Under the pieces are notes generated by a model that was given only the letters and a program-made list of their open reading frames with translations, ran no database searches and had not been told where the DNA came from. Made by a program: the position numbers and the translations under genes. DNA of 64,000 nt from positions 1 to 64,000 of the forward strand of contig JOAA01000013.1 of the NCBI GenBank assembly GCA_000720375.1, read 5' to 3'. Each line of letters starts with the position of its first letter. Position 1 is the first letter of the stretch. Of the stretch, positions 54,388 to 62,461 are shown piece after piece. This stretch comes from Rhodococcus rhodnii. Its GTDB lineage: Bacteria; Actinomycetota; Actinomycetes; Mycobacteriales; Pseudonocardiaceae.

Positions 54388-55193
54388 TGTCCGGTTCACG
54401 TCTCTCCACTGTGGAGGAGAAACGACACGCGCTGCTGCAACTCCGGTTACGGCGCAAGCGCGAGGAGGTCGTCGCGCAGCGGGAGGAACGGTCGCGCGAA
54501 CCACAAGCGACCGTTTCACCGCTGGTGCCGCTGAGGCCGGCAGGCGCACGGCCACCGTTGTTCCTCGTGCACGCTGTGGGTGGATCGGTGGCGCCGTACG
54601 TCGGGTTGGCCGGGTTGCTGGGAGACGACCAACCTGTCTACGCGTTGGAGGATCCAGGTCTGAACGGCGGCGCGGTGGAGGCACGCGGACTGCCTGCCAT
54701 CGCGGCCGCCTACCTGGCCGCGGTCCGTGAGGCCCAGCCCGACGGCCCGCTGCACCTGGGCGGTTGGTCGGGCGGCGGCGCGATCGCGCTGGAAATGGCC
54801 CGTCAGGACGGCGATGTCGCGGTGGTGCTCGTGATCGATACCGCCTTCCCGGCCGAACCGATCCATCCTGACGACGATCAGCTGCGCACGTGGTTCGCCA
54901 CCGACATGGCAGGAATGGGCGCCGAACTGGGCGAGGCCGAGTGGGCCAAGCGATTCCCGGTGTTCGCCGCGAACGTCCGCGCGTTCCTCGGGCACCGTCC
55001 GTCGCCTGTGGACACACGGGTGGTGCTGCTGTGCACAGAGGACTCGCCGTCGGAATACCTTGACCGATGGCGTGCCCATGCCGCCGCCATCCACGTGGTG
55101 CCGGGCAACCACTACACGATGTTCCAATCACCCCACATCGAGGCGTTGGCGGAAGCGCTGCGCGACAGGCTAAGCGAGGTGAATGTGCGATGA
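54387..55193 (+). CDS. Stand-alone NRPS thioesterase
   Basis: A 268-residue alpha/beta hydrolase. The N-terminal 45 residues are a charged helix (STVEEKRHALLQLRLRRKRE), possibly docking to the NRPS carrier. The hydrolase part has PPLFLVHAVGGSVAPY near 58-73 (oxyanion region), the nucleophile elbow GGWSGGGA (Ser near residue 128), a possible Asp in VIDTAFP and His in VPGNHYTMF near 245. It could release or cyclise the peptide, or edit misloaded carriers. ATG overlaps the NRPS stop by one base. Confidence 0.88.
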   Translation: MSGSRLSTVEEKRHALLQLRLRRKREEVVAQREERSREPQATVSPLVPLRPAGARPPLFLVHAVGGSVAPYVGLAGLLGDDQPVYALEDPGLNGGAVEARGLPAIAAAYLAAVREAQPDGPLHLGGWSGGGAIALEMARQDGDVAVVLVIDTAFPAEPIHPDDDQLRTWFATDMAGMGAELGEAEWAKRFPVFAANVRAFLGHRPSPVDTRVVLLCTEDSPSEYLDRWRAHAAAIHVVPGNHYTMFQSPHIEALAEALRDRLSEVNVR

Positions 55194-56326
55194 TGCCGGT
55201 TCCGACGCCCGAGCAGGAAAGCTTCCGGGCGGACGTGTGCAGGCTGCTGTGTGAAGACGAAGTGCGCGAGGAAGTGGCGCAGTCCCGCCGGGTGCCGTAC
55301 GGCGAGGAGACCGGCGTGTGCGAGGTGCACCGGCGGCTGGGCAAGCTCGGCTGGCTGGCGATCAACTGGCCGGAACGCTACGGCGGCTCGGGCGCCACGA
55401 TCGTGGAGAAGGCCATCCTCACCGAGGAGATGATCCGCCACGGCGTGCCCGACAACGTGCACCAGCTGGGGATCGACATCGTCGGGTCGGCGATCAACCT
55501 GTTCGGCACCGCGGAACAGAAGGAGCGGTTCCTGCCGGGCCTCGCGCGCGGCGAGACCACGGCCAACGTGCTGTTCAGCGAACCGGGAGTCGGATCCGAC
55601 CTGGCGTCGCTGACCACGCGCGCCGAGCCGGACGGCGACGGCTGGCGGTTGTCCGGCAAGAAGATCTACAACATGAAGGCCCAGCACAGTGATTTCGGGC
55701 TGTGCGCGGCCCGCACGTCGACCGGCCCGGTGAACTACTTCGGGATCACGCTGTTCCTCGTGCCACTGCAAAGCATGGGCGTGGTCATCGAGCCACTGTG
55801 GAACATGTCGGAGGAGCGGTTCGACTGCGTGACACTCGACGGGATCAGGGTCGGGCGCGAGGACGTGCTCGGCGATGTCGACGATGGGTGGCAGGTGGCG
55901 AACAGCGTTCTTCCGTTGGAGCGCACCGGATTGGACCACTCCGCCAAGGCGGAGCGCATACTCGCCGCGTTGCAGGAGCACGCGCCGGAAGGCAGTGAGC
56001 AACGGCTGGCGCAGCTGGAGGCTCGGGTGCGCGCGGCGCGTCTGCTGGCGTGGCGGTGCATTGCGAACCTGCACGAGGGCAAGCCTGACGAGGTGCAGTC
56101 GGCGACGGCCAAGTGGTACACCTCGGAGACGGCCAAGGAAGTATCGCTGGCGGCGGTTGAACTGCTTGGACCGCAGGCGCTTGTGGACGCACGTGACTCG
56201 TCGGCGATCGCTGAGGGCGTGTTCGACAGCGCGCTGCGGGAGGCGCCGGGGCTCACTCTCGCCCAGGGGTCCTCGGAGATCATGCTTTTCTTTGTCGCCA
56301 CATCGAAATTGGGGTTGCCGTCATGA
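55190..56326 (+). CDS. Acyl-CoA dehydrogenase-family flavoprotein, large subunit of a pair
   Basis: A 378-residue protein with the ACAD fold: LGWLAINWPERYGGSGAT near residues 50-67, FSEPGVGSDLASLTTRA near 126-142 (FAD-binding), WRLSGKKIYNMKA and a C-terminal LAQGSSEIMLFFVA. It is followed, with a 4-base overlap, by a shorter divergent ACAD, the arrangement of heterotetrameric FadE pairs in actinobacteria. In this operon it probably introduces a double bond into a carrier- or CoA-bound intermediate. ATG 55190 overlaps the thioesterase stop. Confidence 0.88.
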   Translation: MMPVPTPEQESFRADVCRLLCEDEVREEVAQSRRVPYGEETGVCEVHRRLGKLGWLAINWPERYGGSGATIVEKAILTEEMIRHGVPDNVHQLGIDIVGSAINLFGTAEQKERFLPGLARGETTANVLFSEPGVGSDLASLTTRAEPDGDGWRLSGKKIYNMKAQHSDFGLCAARTSTGPVNYFGITLFLVPLQSMGVVIEPLWNMSEERFDCVTLDGIRVGREDVLGDVDDGWQVANSVLPLERTGLDHSAKAERILAALQEHAPEGSEQRLAQLEARVRAARLLAWRCIANLHEGKPDEVQSATAKWYTSETAKEVSLAAVELLGPQALVDARDSSAIAEGVFDSALREAPGLTLAQGSSEIMLFFVATSKLGLPS

Positions 56327-57279
56327 CCGGAGTGCAGACCGCGGCGGTTGCGGACTTCTTCGACGAGGAACTGGCGCCGCTGGTAAGGCGGATGGCCGAT
56401 CGGCCGCGCGCGGAAAGCGGACCCAGCGACGAGGACCGTCGCGAGATCCGCGAGATGGTGTGGCAGGGGCTGACCGGACTCGGTGCCCTGGACACCACTG
56501 ACACCGTACGGCTGGCCGAGGTGCTCGGTTCGGTCGTGTACCAGGGTCCGCTCTTGGACACGATCACAGCCCGGGAACTGTTCCCCGACAACGACATTGG
56601 CCAAGCGCCGGTGGCGCTGGCCGTCTCGACGGACTCATGGTCCACTGAGGACGATTCGATCTCCGCACGGCGGGCGTTCGTCGGGTTCGCGGCGGAGGTG
56701 GACTACTTCGTCGTGGGCGGCGTCGACGCAGCCGGAATGCGCCTGGCCTTGGTGCGTGCCGGTGATCCGTCCATCACGATGCGGCGATACGAGGAAACCG
56801 GCCGAGGCGAAGAATACGAGGTGGAGTTCGACGGCACACCGGTGGCCGCGTGGGCCGATTCGTTCACCGGGTGGGAAACGGCACTGGCCAACGCGCGGGT
56901 ACGCCAGGCGGCGTATCTGGTGGGGCTGACGCAGGCCGCGCTCGATCACGCCGTCGACTACGCCAAGACACGCCGCCAGTTCGGCCAGCCCATCGGCAAG
57001 TTCCAGGGCGTGGCGTTCCGGCTCAGCGAGCTGTCGATGCACATCGATGCCACGCGCATGCTGGTGCACGACCACGACGCGACCACACACGCGGCGGCCA
57101 ACCTCGCGGCGGCGGCGGATCTGGCCCGCACCGCCACGACGCAGACCATGCAGGTCAACGGCGCGGTGGGGATGCAGTCCGACAACGACGCCCAGCTGTA
57201 CTACCGGCGGGCGGCGGTCGAATCGGTACGCCTCGGTACGCCGGCCCAACTGCGCCGGGAGAGTTGGGAGAAGCGATGA
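56323..57279 (+). CDS. Acyl-CoA dehydrogenase-family protein, small partner subunit
   Basis: A 318-residue, shortened ACAD-like protein. The N-terminal half is poorly conserved. The C-terminal half has ARVRQAAYLVGLTQAALDHA near residues 191-210, YAKTRRQFGQPIGKFQGVAF near 215-234 and MQVNGAVGMQSDNDAQLYYRR near 280-300. Heterotetrameric ACADs often split active site and FAD sites between such subunits. It is coupled to the larger ACAD by ATGA overlap. Confidence 0.85.
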   Translation: MTGVQTAAVADFFDEELAPLVRRMADRPRAESGPSDEDRREIREMVWQGLTGLGALDTTDTVRLAEVLGSVVYQGPLLDTITARELFPDNDIGQAPVALAVSTDSWSTEDDSISARRAFVGFAAEVDYFVVGGVDAAGMRLALVRAGDPSITMRRYEETGRGEEYEVEFDGTPVAAWADSFTGWETALANARVRQAAYLVGLTQAALDHAVDYAKTRRQFGQPIGKFQGVAFRLSELSMHIDATRMLVHDHDATTHAAANLAAAADLARTATTQTMQVNGAVGMQSDNDAQLYYRRAAVESVRLGTPAQLRRESWEKR

Positions 57280-57321
57280 CCGAAGGCCGATGTGACCGGA
57301 CGGTACTCGGGGGATCAACCG

Positions 57322-58572
57322 ATGAACCTGGTGGTACAGAAGTACGGCGGAACCTCGTTAGGTGACGCCGGCAAGATCAGTCGCGCGGCGCGGCGGATCG
57401 CCGCCGAGCACAGGTCCGTGGTGGCCGTGGTGTCCGCGATGGGCGGCACCACCGACTCCATTCTCAGCCTGGCGCGCGACCTCACCGAAACGCCGGACGC
57501 GCGGGAACTGGACCTGCTGCTCAGTACCGGTGAACAGGCCTCCGCTGCCGCGCTTGCCTTGGCACTGAACGAACTGGGCGTGCCCGCCCGTTCGTTCAAC
57601 GGCCGCGACGGTGGCATCACGACCGACGGGATGCATGGCTGCGCTCGGATCGTCAACGTCGACCCGGTGGCAGTCCGCGAATGCGTCGAGGCAGGCGTCG
57701 TGCCTGTGGTGACCGGATTCCAGGGCATCGCCGTGGACAGCGGAGAGCTCACCACCTTGTGCCGCGGCGGCTCCGACACCACCGCTGTCGCACTGGCCGC
57801 GGCATTACAGGCTGAGGTGTGCGAGATATACACCGATGTCGAGGGCGTGTTCACCGCAGATCCGCGGCATGTCGACGAAGCCCGCAAGATGGACTATCTG
57901 TCCTATGGGGACATGGCGGAGTTGGCCGTCAGCGGCGCCGAGGTGCTCGCCCATCCCAGCGTGGAGTACGCGAGTGCCCATCGGGTACCCGTGCACGTGC
58001 GATCCAGTGCGTCCGAGACGTGTGGCACCTGGGTGACCAGTGCCCACTTGGACGCTCCGTTCGAGAGCGAGCGGTTCACCGCTGTCGGCGTCGCCCATCA
58101 GACCGGGCAACTCCGTTGCCGGCTGGACGAAGTCGATCCCGACGCACTGACCACGATCGCCGGGGCGTTGGCTGATCCGACGCTTTCGGTGGACGTGCTC
58201 AACTACCCGACTGGCGAGGTCCCCACCACGCCTTGTTCGCTGCGGTTCATCGCGCACGAGGACCACCGGGACCAGGTCGACGAGGTGCTCGCTGAGCTGC
58301 ACGGAGCCAGGGCGTTCACCGCAAGCCACTGGTCTGGGCCGATGGGGACGGTGTCGCTGGTGGGCCGGGGGTTTCGGGCCCACCACCCACGGGTGCGGCC
58401 CCTGGTCCTGGACATTCTCAAGACCAACCGGGTCGCTGTGCGGGACATGACCGTTCATGCGCGGCGGATCTCGGTCACGTGCGCCGAGCACGACGTACTC
58501 GATGCGGTGACTCACCTGCATCGCACGTTCCTGACGCCCGCGTGGCCCATCCACCCAGCTCCAGCCGGATGA
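57322..58572 (+). CDS. Aspartate kinase, cluster-associated paralogue
   Basis: A 416-residue aspartokinase making L-aspartyl-4-phosphate. The N-terminus MNLVVQKYGGTSLGD is canonical. LSTGEQASAAALALAL, FQGIAVDSGELTTLCRGGSD and EIYTDVEGVFTADPR follow. Two ACT-type regulatory repeats fill about residues 260-410. ATG 57322 matches the conserved N-terminus; GTG 57292 with GAAGG is an in-frame alternative. Inside a biosynthetic operon it probably raises the supply of aspartate-derived precursors such as homoserine, diaminobutyrate or lysine-pathway compounds. Confidence 0.9.
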   Translation: MNLVVQKYGGTSLGDAGKISRAARRIAAEHRSVVAVVSAMGGTTDSILSLARDLTETPDARELDLLLSTGEQASAAALALALNELGVPARSFNGRDGGITTDGMHGCARIVNVDPVAVRECVEAGVVPVVTGFQGIAVDSGELTTLCRGGSDTTAVALAAALQAEVCEIYTDVEGVFTADPRHVDEARKMDYLSYGDMAELAVSGAEVLAHPSVEYASAHRVPVHVRSSASETCGTWVTSAHLDAPFESERFTAVGVAHQTGQLRCRLDEVDPDALTTIAGALADPTLSVDVLNYPTGEVPTTPCSLRFIAHEDHRDQVDEVLAELHGARAFTASHWSGPMGTVSLVGRGFRAHHPRVRPLVLDILKTNRVAVRDMTVHARRISVTCAEHDVLDAVTHLHRTFLTPAWPIHPAPAG

Positions 58573-58595
58573 CCGGTGACCACACGTCACCCATT

Positions 58596-58625
58596 GTAAC
58601 CTAAAACAGTGCTTTTAACGGTTAC
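58596..58625. promoter_or_regulatory. Cluster element B: GTAACC-N18-GGTTAC
   Basis: Six-base inverted arms 18 bases apart, with AT-rich inner sequence (TAAAACA...TTTTAA). It is 84 bases before the exporter start. A further GTAACC lies at 58641-58646. A short hairpin GGTGAC-CACAC-GTCACC at 58575-58591 just after the aspartate kinase gene may be a weak terminator. Confidence 0.65.
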
Positions 58626-58709
58626 TCCCCGGCTCGGTGGGTAACCGAGTGCCAAGTCTTGAGAGGGGCCTCGAGATCTGACGGTCGACAGGAGCGAAAG
58701 GAATGCGGG

Positions 58710-60131
58710 ATGAAGCAAGCATCGGTTCAAGCGACCGGACGGGCTGAGAACTCATTCGAGTCCCGGCAGTTCTGGCAGCTCGCGATCATTTGCGGCACCC
58801 AGTTCTTGATCGCGCTCGACTACTCGATCATCAACGTCGCCATCCCGAGCATCCGTGACGGAATGGGGCTCACCGCCGGCGACAGCGTCGCATGGGTGCT
58901 GTCGGCCTATCCGCTGGCGTTCTGCGGTTTCCTCCTCCTCGGCGGACGAGTCGCGGATCTGTACGGGCGCAAGCGAGTGTTCATCTGGAGCATCGTCGGC
59001 TTCGGGCTTGCCTCGCTGCTCGCCGGGCTTGCCTGGTCACCGGAGGTGCTCATCGCGGGCCGTGCCTTGCAGGGTATTGCCGCCGCGTTCATCGCTCCGG
59101 CAGGGCTGGGGCTTTTGCAGGCGACCATTCCGGAAGGGCCGCAACGAGAGCGTGCCCTCGGTATTTACGGATCGGCGCTGTCGGCAGGGTTTGTCGCCGG
59201 CATGGTCATCGGTGGTGTGCTCACCGAGTACGTCGGCTGGCGGTCGGTCTTCTTGATCAACGTGCCGATCGTCTTGATCGCCGTTCTGCTCGCGAAGAAC
59301 TATCTCGATGAGAGCCGGGATACGCGTGCATCGCGTGACCTCGACATCACTGGCGTGGTCTTGGCGACCACCGGGATGGTCGCGCTTGTCTTCGCGCTCA
59401 CCGAAGGGGAGAAATACGGCTGGACGTCGACTCCGATCCTGCTGTCCGCGGTGATCGCGATACCTGCCGTCGGTTTCTTCATCTGGGTGGAGTCCCGGAA
59501 GGACAACCCACTCGTACCGTTGTCCATTTTCCGCACGGCCGCCATCGGCCCGGCCAACTTGGTGAACGTCCTGCTGATCTGCTCGTACGGTGGAATGCTG
59601 TTCATTCTCACCCTTTACCTGCAGTCGCATCTCGGGTTGAGCGCGCTGCTGACCGGTTTGACGTTCGCGGTGTCCGGCGCGATCGCGATCGTCACCGGGA
59701 TCTACGCGGACAGGCTGATCGAGCGGTTCGGGATTTACCGTGTTCTGCTCGCCGGAATCGTCATCGAGACGATCGGCCTGCTGGTCATGGTGGGCCTGCC
59801 GGAAGGCTACGGAGTGTGGCTCGTGCTGATCGGTACGTCGGTAAACGCCTTCGGCCACATCCTCGCGCTGATCACGACAAGCATCGCCGGCACGAACGGC
59901 GCCGACGAGGGACGACGGGCCACCGCCGGTGCCTTGATCAACGTGTCCCAGCAGCTGGGGCTGGCCGTGGGTGTCGGCGTGCTGACCTCGGTGGCGGCCC
60001 ACTTCACCGCGTCCTCCGGTGCCATCGTCGAGGGCTGGCGCTGGGCGCTCTGGGGTTCGGTCGTGTTCGCGGTCGGGGCGATCATCGCGACCGTCCTGTT
60101 CCGGAAGCGGTTCACGAGCGAGATCAAGTAG
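58710..60131 (+). CDS. MFS exporter, DHA2 (EmrB/QacA) family
   Basis: A 473-residue drug/proton antiporter with about fourteen hydrophobic segments. DHA2 landmarks are LDYSIINVAIPSI near residues 34-46 (motif D1-like), LLGGRVADLYGRKRVFI near 77-93 (motif A) and FVAGMVIGGVLTEYVGWRS near 162-180 (motif C). ATG 58710 has AAAGGA seven bases upstream. It stands directly after the biosynthetic operon behind element B, so it most likely exports the product and gives self-resistance. Confidence 0.9.
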   Translation: MKQASVQATGRAENSFESRQFWQLAIICGTQFLIALDYSIINVAIPSIRDGMGLTAGDSVAWVLSAYPLAFCGFLLLGGRVADLYGRKRVFIWSIVGFGLASLLAGLAWSPEVLIAGRALQGIAAAFIAPAGLGLLQATIPEGPQRERALGIYGSALSAGFVAGMVIGGVLTEYVGWRSVFLINVPIVLIAVLLAKNYLDESRDTRASRDLDITGVVLATTGMVALVFALTEGEKYGWTSTPILLSAVIAIPAVGFFIWVESRKDNPLVPLSIFRTAAIGPANLVNVLLICSYGGMLFILTLYLQSHLGLSALLTGLTFAVSGAIAIVTGIYADRLIERFGIYRVLLAGIVIETIGLLVMVGLPEGYGVWLVLIGTSVNAFGHILALITTSIAGTNGADEGRRATAGALINVSQQLGLAVGVGVLTSVAAHFTASSGAIVEGWRWALWGSVVFAVGAIIATVLFRKRFTSEIK

Positions 60132-60138
60132 ATCGAGC

Positions 60139-60176
60139 GTGCGCGGACTCCGGCGGCCACGCCGGAGTCCGCGCAC
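60139..60176. terminator. Strong hairpin terminator after the exporter
   Basis: A perfect 16-base stem: GTGCGCGGACTCCGGC at 60139-60154 and GCCGGAGTCCGCGCAC at 60161-60176, with a 6-base loop, eight bases after the stop. Confidence 0.85.
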
Positions 60177-60201
60177 GTCAGCGGTCGTGGCCTTCGACTG
60201 C

Positions 60202-60222
60202 GAAACCGTATATCATTGTTTC
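60202..60222. promoter_or_regulatory. Inverted repeat GAAAC-N11-GTTTC at the CGNR gene start
   Basis: GAAAC at 60202-60206 and GTTTC at 60218-60222 flank the AT-rich TATATCATT. It ends one base before ATG 60224. The position suggests an operator over the promoter of a leaderless or near-leaderless transcript. Confidence 0.5.
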
Positions 60223-60223
60223 A

Positions 60224-60835
60224 ATGGTTACGCTGACTACGTCCGAGGCTCGGTCGCCGTGGCAAGAAGGCCACTTCATCGGCGGCCATCCGGTCTTGGA
60301 CCTCACCAACACCGTCTTCGACCGGTTGCACCCGGCCGAGGACGGCGAGCTGCTCGCGGCACCCGCTGACGTGTTGACCTGGTGCGTGTCCGCGGGCCTT
60401 GTCGACGAAGTGCCGTCGTTGCCGGAGGCATCGGCGAACGGTCTCGTGGCGGACGTTCAGGCTGTCCGTGAGCATGTGTGGGCTGTGTTCAACGCGGTCG
60501 CCCGTGGTGAAGCCGTGCCAACCGAGTCGTTCGGTGCGCTTCTGGAGCGGGCCGGGACCGGCGTACGAGCTGGGCACGTCGAGCAGATCGACGCCGGACT
60601 CGACCGTGTCACCGCGGACTGGACGGCGCCCGGGGTGATCCCGGCGTTCTTGGCATTGCTGGCGGTTCATGCCGTGTTCGCGCTTCCGGCCGAGCGGGTC
60701 AGGGCGTGTGGCAGGTGCGGCTGGCTGTTCCTGGATTCCTCGCGGGGTGGACGTCGCCGCTGGTGCAGCATGAGCACGTGCGGGAACCGTGAGAAGGCGC
60801 GCCGCCACCGTCAGGTGGAGCGCGCCGCCAGTTGA
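60224..60835 (+). CDS. CGNR zinc-finger protein with ABATE domain, putative regulator
   Basis: A 203-residue protein. The N-terminal ABATE domain begins GHFIGGHPVLDLTNTVFDR near residues 15-33. The C-terminal finger reads CGRCGWLFLDSSRGGRRRW followed by CSMSTCGNREKARRHR, with four cysteines and the CGNR signature. The family is thought to be DNA-binding and transcriptional. It is the only regulator-like gene in the biosynthetic cluster part of the window, so it is a candidate to act on the GTAACC elements. No clear ribosome site precedes ATG 60224, so the transcript may be leaderless. Confidence 0.87.
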   Translation: MVTLTTSEARSPWQEGHFIGGHPVLDLTNTVFDRLHPAEDGELLAAPADVLTWCVSAGLVDEVPSLPEASANGLVADVQAVREHVWAVFNAVARGEAVPTESFGALLERAGTGVRAGHVEQIDAGLDRVTADWTAPGVIPAFLALLAVHAVFALPAERVRACGRCGWLFLDSSRGGRRRWCSMSTCGNREKARRHRQVERAAS

Positions 60836-60842
60836 CCGGGCG

Positions 60843-61442
60843 TTACTTGAGTTCCCGCCGCATGACCGGTCGATCCTTACGCGGGCGAGCGATCTCGTCG
60901 AATCCGGCTTTGACGAACGAGCTGGCTATGCCGGTCATCGCGTTGTCTGCGCCCGCGCGCTTGCTTTCGGCGGGTTCGACCGGATAGCCCTCAGCGGTCT
61001 TGTAGCCCGCGGAGGCCGCGTAGTCGCAGATGGCATCGATGATGGCCGACTGCATTCCGGAACCGCGGTGCTTTTTCTCCACGTAGATGCACGCGATCGC
61101 GCAGACCGGCTTGTCGTCGACGTTCTTGAGGATCGGTGAGCGCTCCAGCCTCGGGAACTCGGCACGCGGGCCGATCGAGCACCACGCGACCGGTGCGTCG
61201 TCCTCGTAGACGATGACGCCGGGTGGCTGTTTGCGCTGGGCGAGACGCTTCATCGTCTTCTTGTTCCCCTCGCCCCTGCTCTCCATGAACTCCCCGATGG
61301 ACAGCCGCCAGTGCATGCACCAGCACCCGCGGGCGCCGCCGTTGGATCCCATGACCTCCTCGAAGTCACTCCAGTTCTTTGTGGACAGTTCCTTGACTGT
61401 CAGCGAGCCGGACTTTGTCTTGCTCATCGCCGCACCGTCCAT
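60843..61442 (-). CDS. GNAT-family N-acetyltransferase
   Basis: A 199-residue acetyltransferase. The acetyl-CoA loop is visible as VEKKHRGSGMQSAIIDAICD near residues 119-138, preceded by the beta-strand ACIYV. The family acetylates amines; the substrate is unknown. It may be self-resistance, product tailoring or unrelated. ATG 61442 and ATG 61427 are both possible, and neither has a good ribosome site. It is divergent from cysD and shares the intergenic element C. It converges on the CGNR gene with a 7-base gap. Confidence 0.85.
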   Translation of the reverse strand: MDGAAMSKTKSGSLTVKELSTKNWSDFEEVMGSNGGARGCWCMHWRLSIGEFMESRGEGNKKTMKRLAQRKQPPGVIVYEDDAPVAWCSIGPRAEFPRLERSPILKNVDDKPVCAIACIYVEKKHRGSGMQSAIIDAICDYAASAGYKTAEGYPVEPAESKRAGADNAMTGIASSFVKAGFDEIARPRKDRPVMRRELK

Positions 61443-61493
61443 GTCGTCTCTGGCAAGTAATCACCGGTGTTCCCTCTCGGCGTACCCACATAT

Positions 61494-61527
61494 GAGTAAC
61501 CGTAAACACGCACTTTATGGGTTACTC
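61494..61527. promoter_or_regulatory. Cluster element C: GAGTAACC-N18-GGTTACTC
   Basis: Eight-base perfect inverted arms, 18 bases apart, the same spacing as element B. It ends seven bases before the cysD start and overlaps a TACTCT -10-like hexamer at 61523-61528, so binding would control cysD directly and could also affect the divergent GNAT gene. Confidence 0.7.
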
Positions 61528-61534
61528 TACCTGT

Positions 61535-62461
61535 ATGGGGATATCTGGGTTAGCGACAAAGGGACAAGACGTGGCCGAAGCGGGCGTCCTGGATGCGCTC
61601 GAGGCCGAGGCGATCCACGTACTGAGGGAGGTCGCCGGGGCGTTTCGCCGTCCGGTGATGCTGTATTCGATCGGCAAAGACTCCTCGGTGCTGCTGCATT
61701 TGGCGCTCAAGGCGTTCGCGCCCGGCCGGATGCCGTTTCCGGTGCTGCACGTCGACACCGGCTGGAAATTCCGCGAGATGATCGCGTTCCGGGACGACAC
61801 GGCTGAGCGGCTGGGGCTGGACCTGCGGGTGCACACCAATCCGGACCCGGCGACGCCGTTCACGCATGGCACCCACGAGTACACGCGGATCAAGAAGACC
61901 GTGACACTGCGCAAGGCGCTCGACGACAGCGGATTCGACGCGGCGATCGGCGGCGCGCGGCGCGACGAAGAGCGGTCACGAGCCAAGGAAAGGATTTTCT
62001 CGCTGCGAGAACCCGGCCATCGCTGGGAGCCGCGCTCGCAGCGTCCGGAGTTCTGGTGGTCGGCGAACACCGAGCTGTCCGAAGGCCAGACGATGCGGGT
62101 GTTCCCGCTGTCCAACTGGACTGAGCTGGACGTCTGGCGCTACATCAAGCGGGAGAACATTCCCGTGGTGCCGCTGTACTTCGCCGCACCACGCCCGGTC
62201 GTCGAGCGCAGCGGGTCGTTGATCATGGTCGACGACGAGCGTTATCCGCTGGAGCCCGGCGAACAACCGCAGGTGCGCGAGGTGCGGTTCCGCACGCTCG
62301 GCTGCTATCCGCTGACCGCAGGCGTGGAGTCGACAGCCCGCAACGTCGACGAGGTGATCGACGAGATGCGGCTCGACCGCAGGTCCGAACGCGCCGGCCG
62401 GCTCATCGACGGTGAGGGCGGCACGTCCATGGAGAGCAAGAAGTCGGAGGGGTACTTCTGA
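61535..62461 (+). CDS. cysD: Sulfate adenylyltransferase subunit 2
   Basis: A 308-residue ATP-sulfurylase small subunit that makes APS from ATP and sulfate with CysN. The PP-loop is [20 protein letters not shown] near residues 43-62. [37 protein letters not shown] and [11 protein letters not shown] are strongly conserved in CysD. ATG 61535 lies very close to the promoter-like sequence, so the message may be leaderless. The stop overlaps cysNC by one base. With the sulfotransferase at the other end, a dedicated PAPS supply for product sulfation is likely, though a housekeeping copy cannot be excluded. Confidence 0.93.
   Translation: MGISGLATKGQDVAEAGVLDALEAEAIHVLREVAGAFRRPVMLYSIGKDSSVLLHLALKAFAPGRMPFPVLHVDTGWKFREMIAFRDDTAERLGLDLRVHTNPDPATPFTHGTHEYTRIKKTVTLRKALDDSGFDAAIGGARRDEERSRAKERIFSLREPGHRWEPRSQRPEFWWSANTELSEGQTMRVFPLSNWTELDVWRYIKRENIPVVPLYFAAPRPVVERSGSLIMVDDERYPLEPGEQPQVREVRFRTLGCYPLTAGVESTARNVDEVIDEMRLDRRSERAGRLIDGEGGTSMESKKSEGYF

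Noticed and set aside
50797..55365. 1522-codon open frame on the minus strand
   Set aside because: It is the antisense shadow of the NRPS/thioesterase genes, caused by high-GC codon bias. It has no recognisable domains and is rich in Arg, His and Gly.
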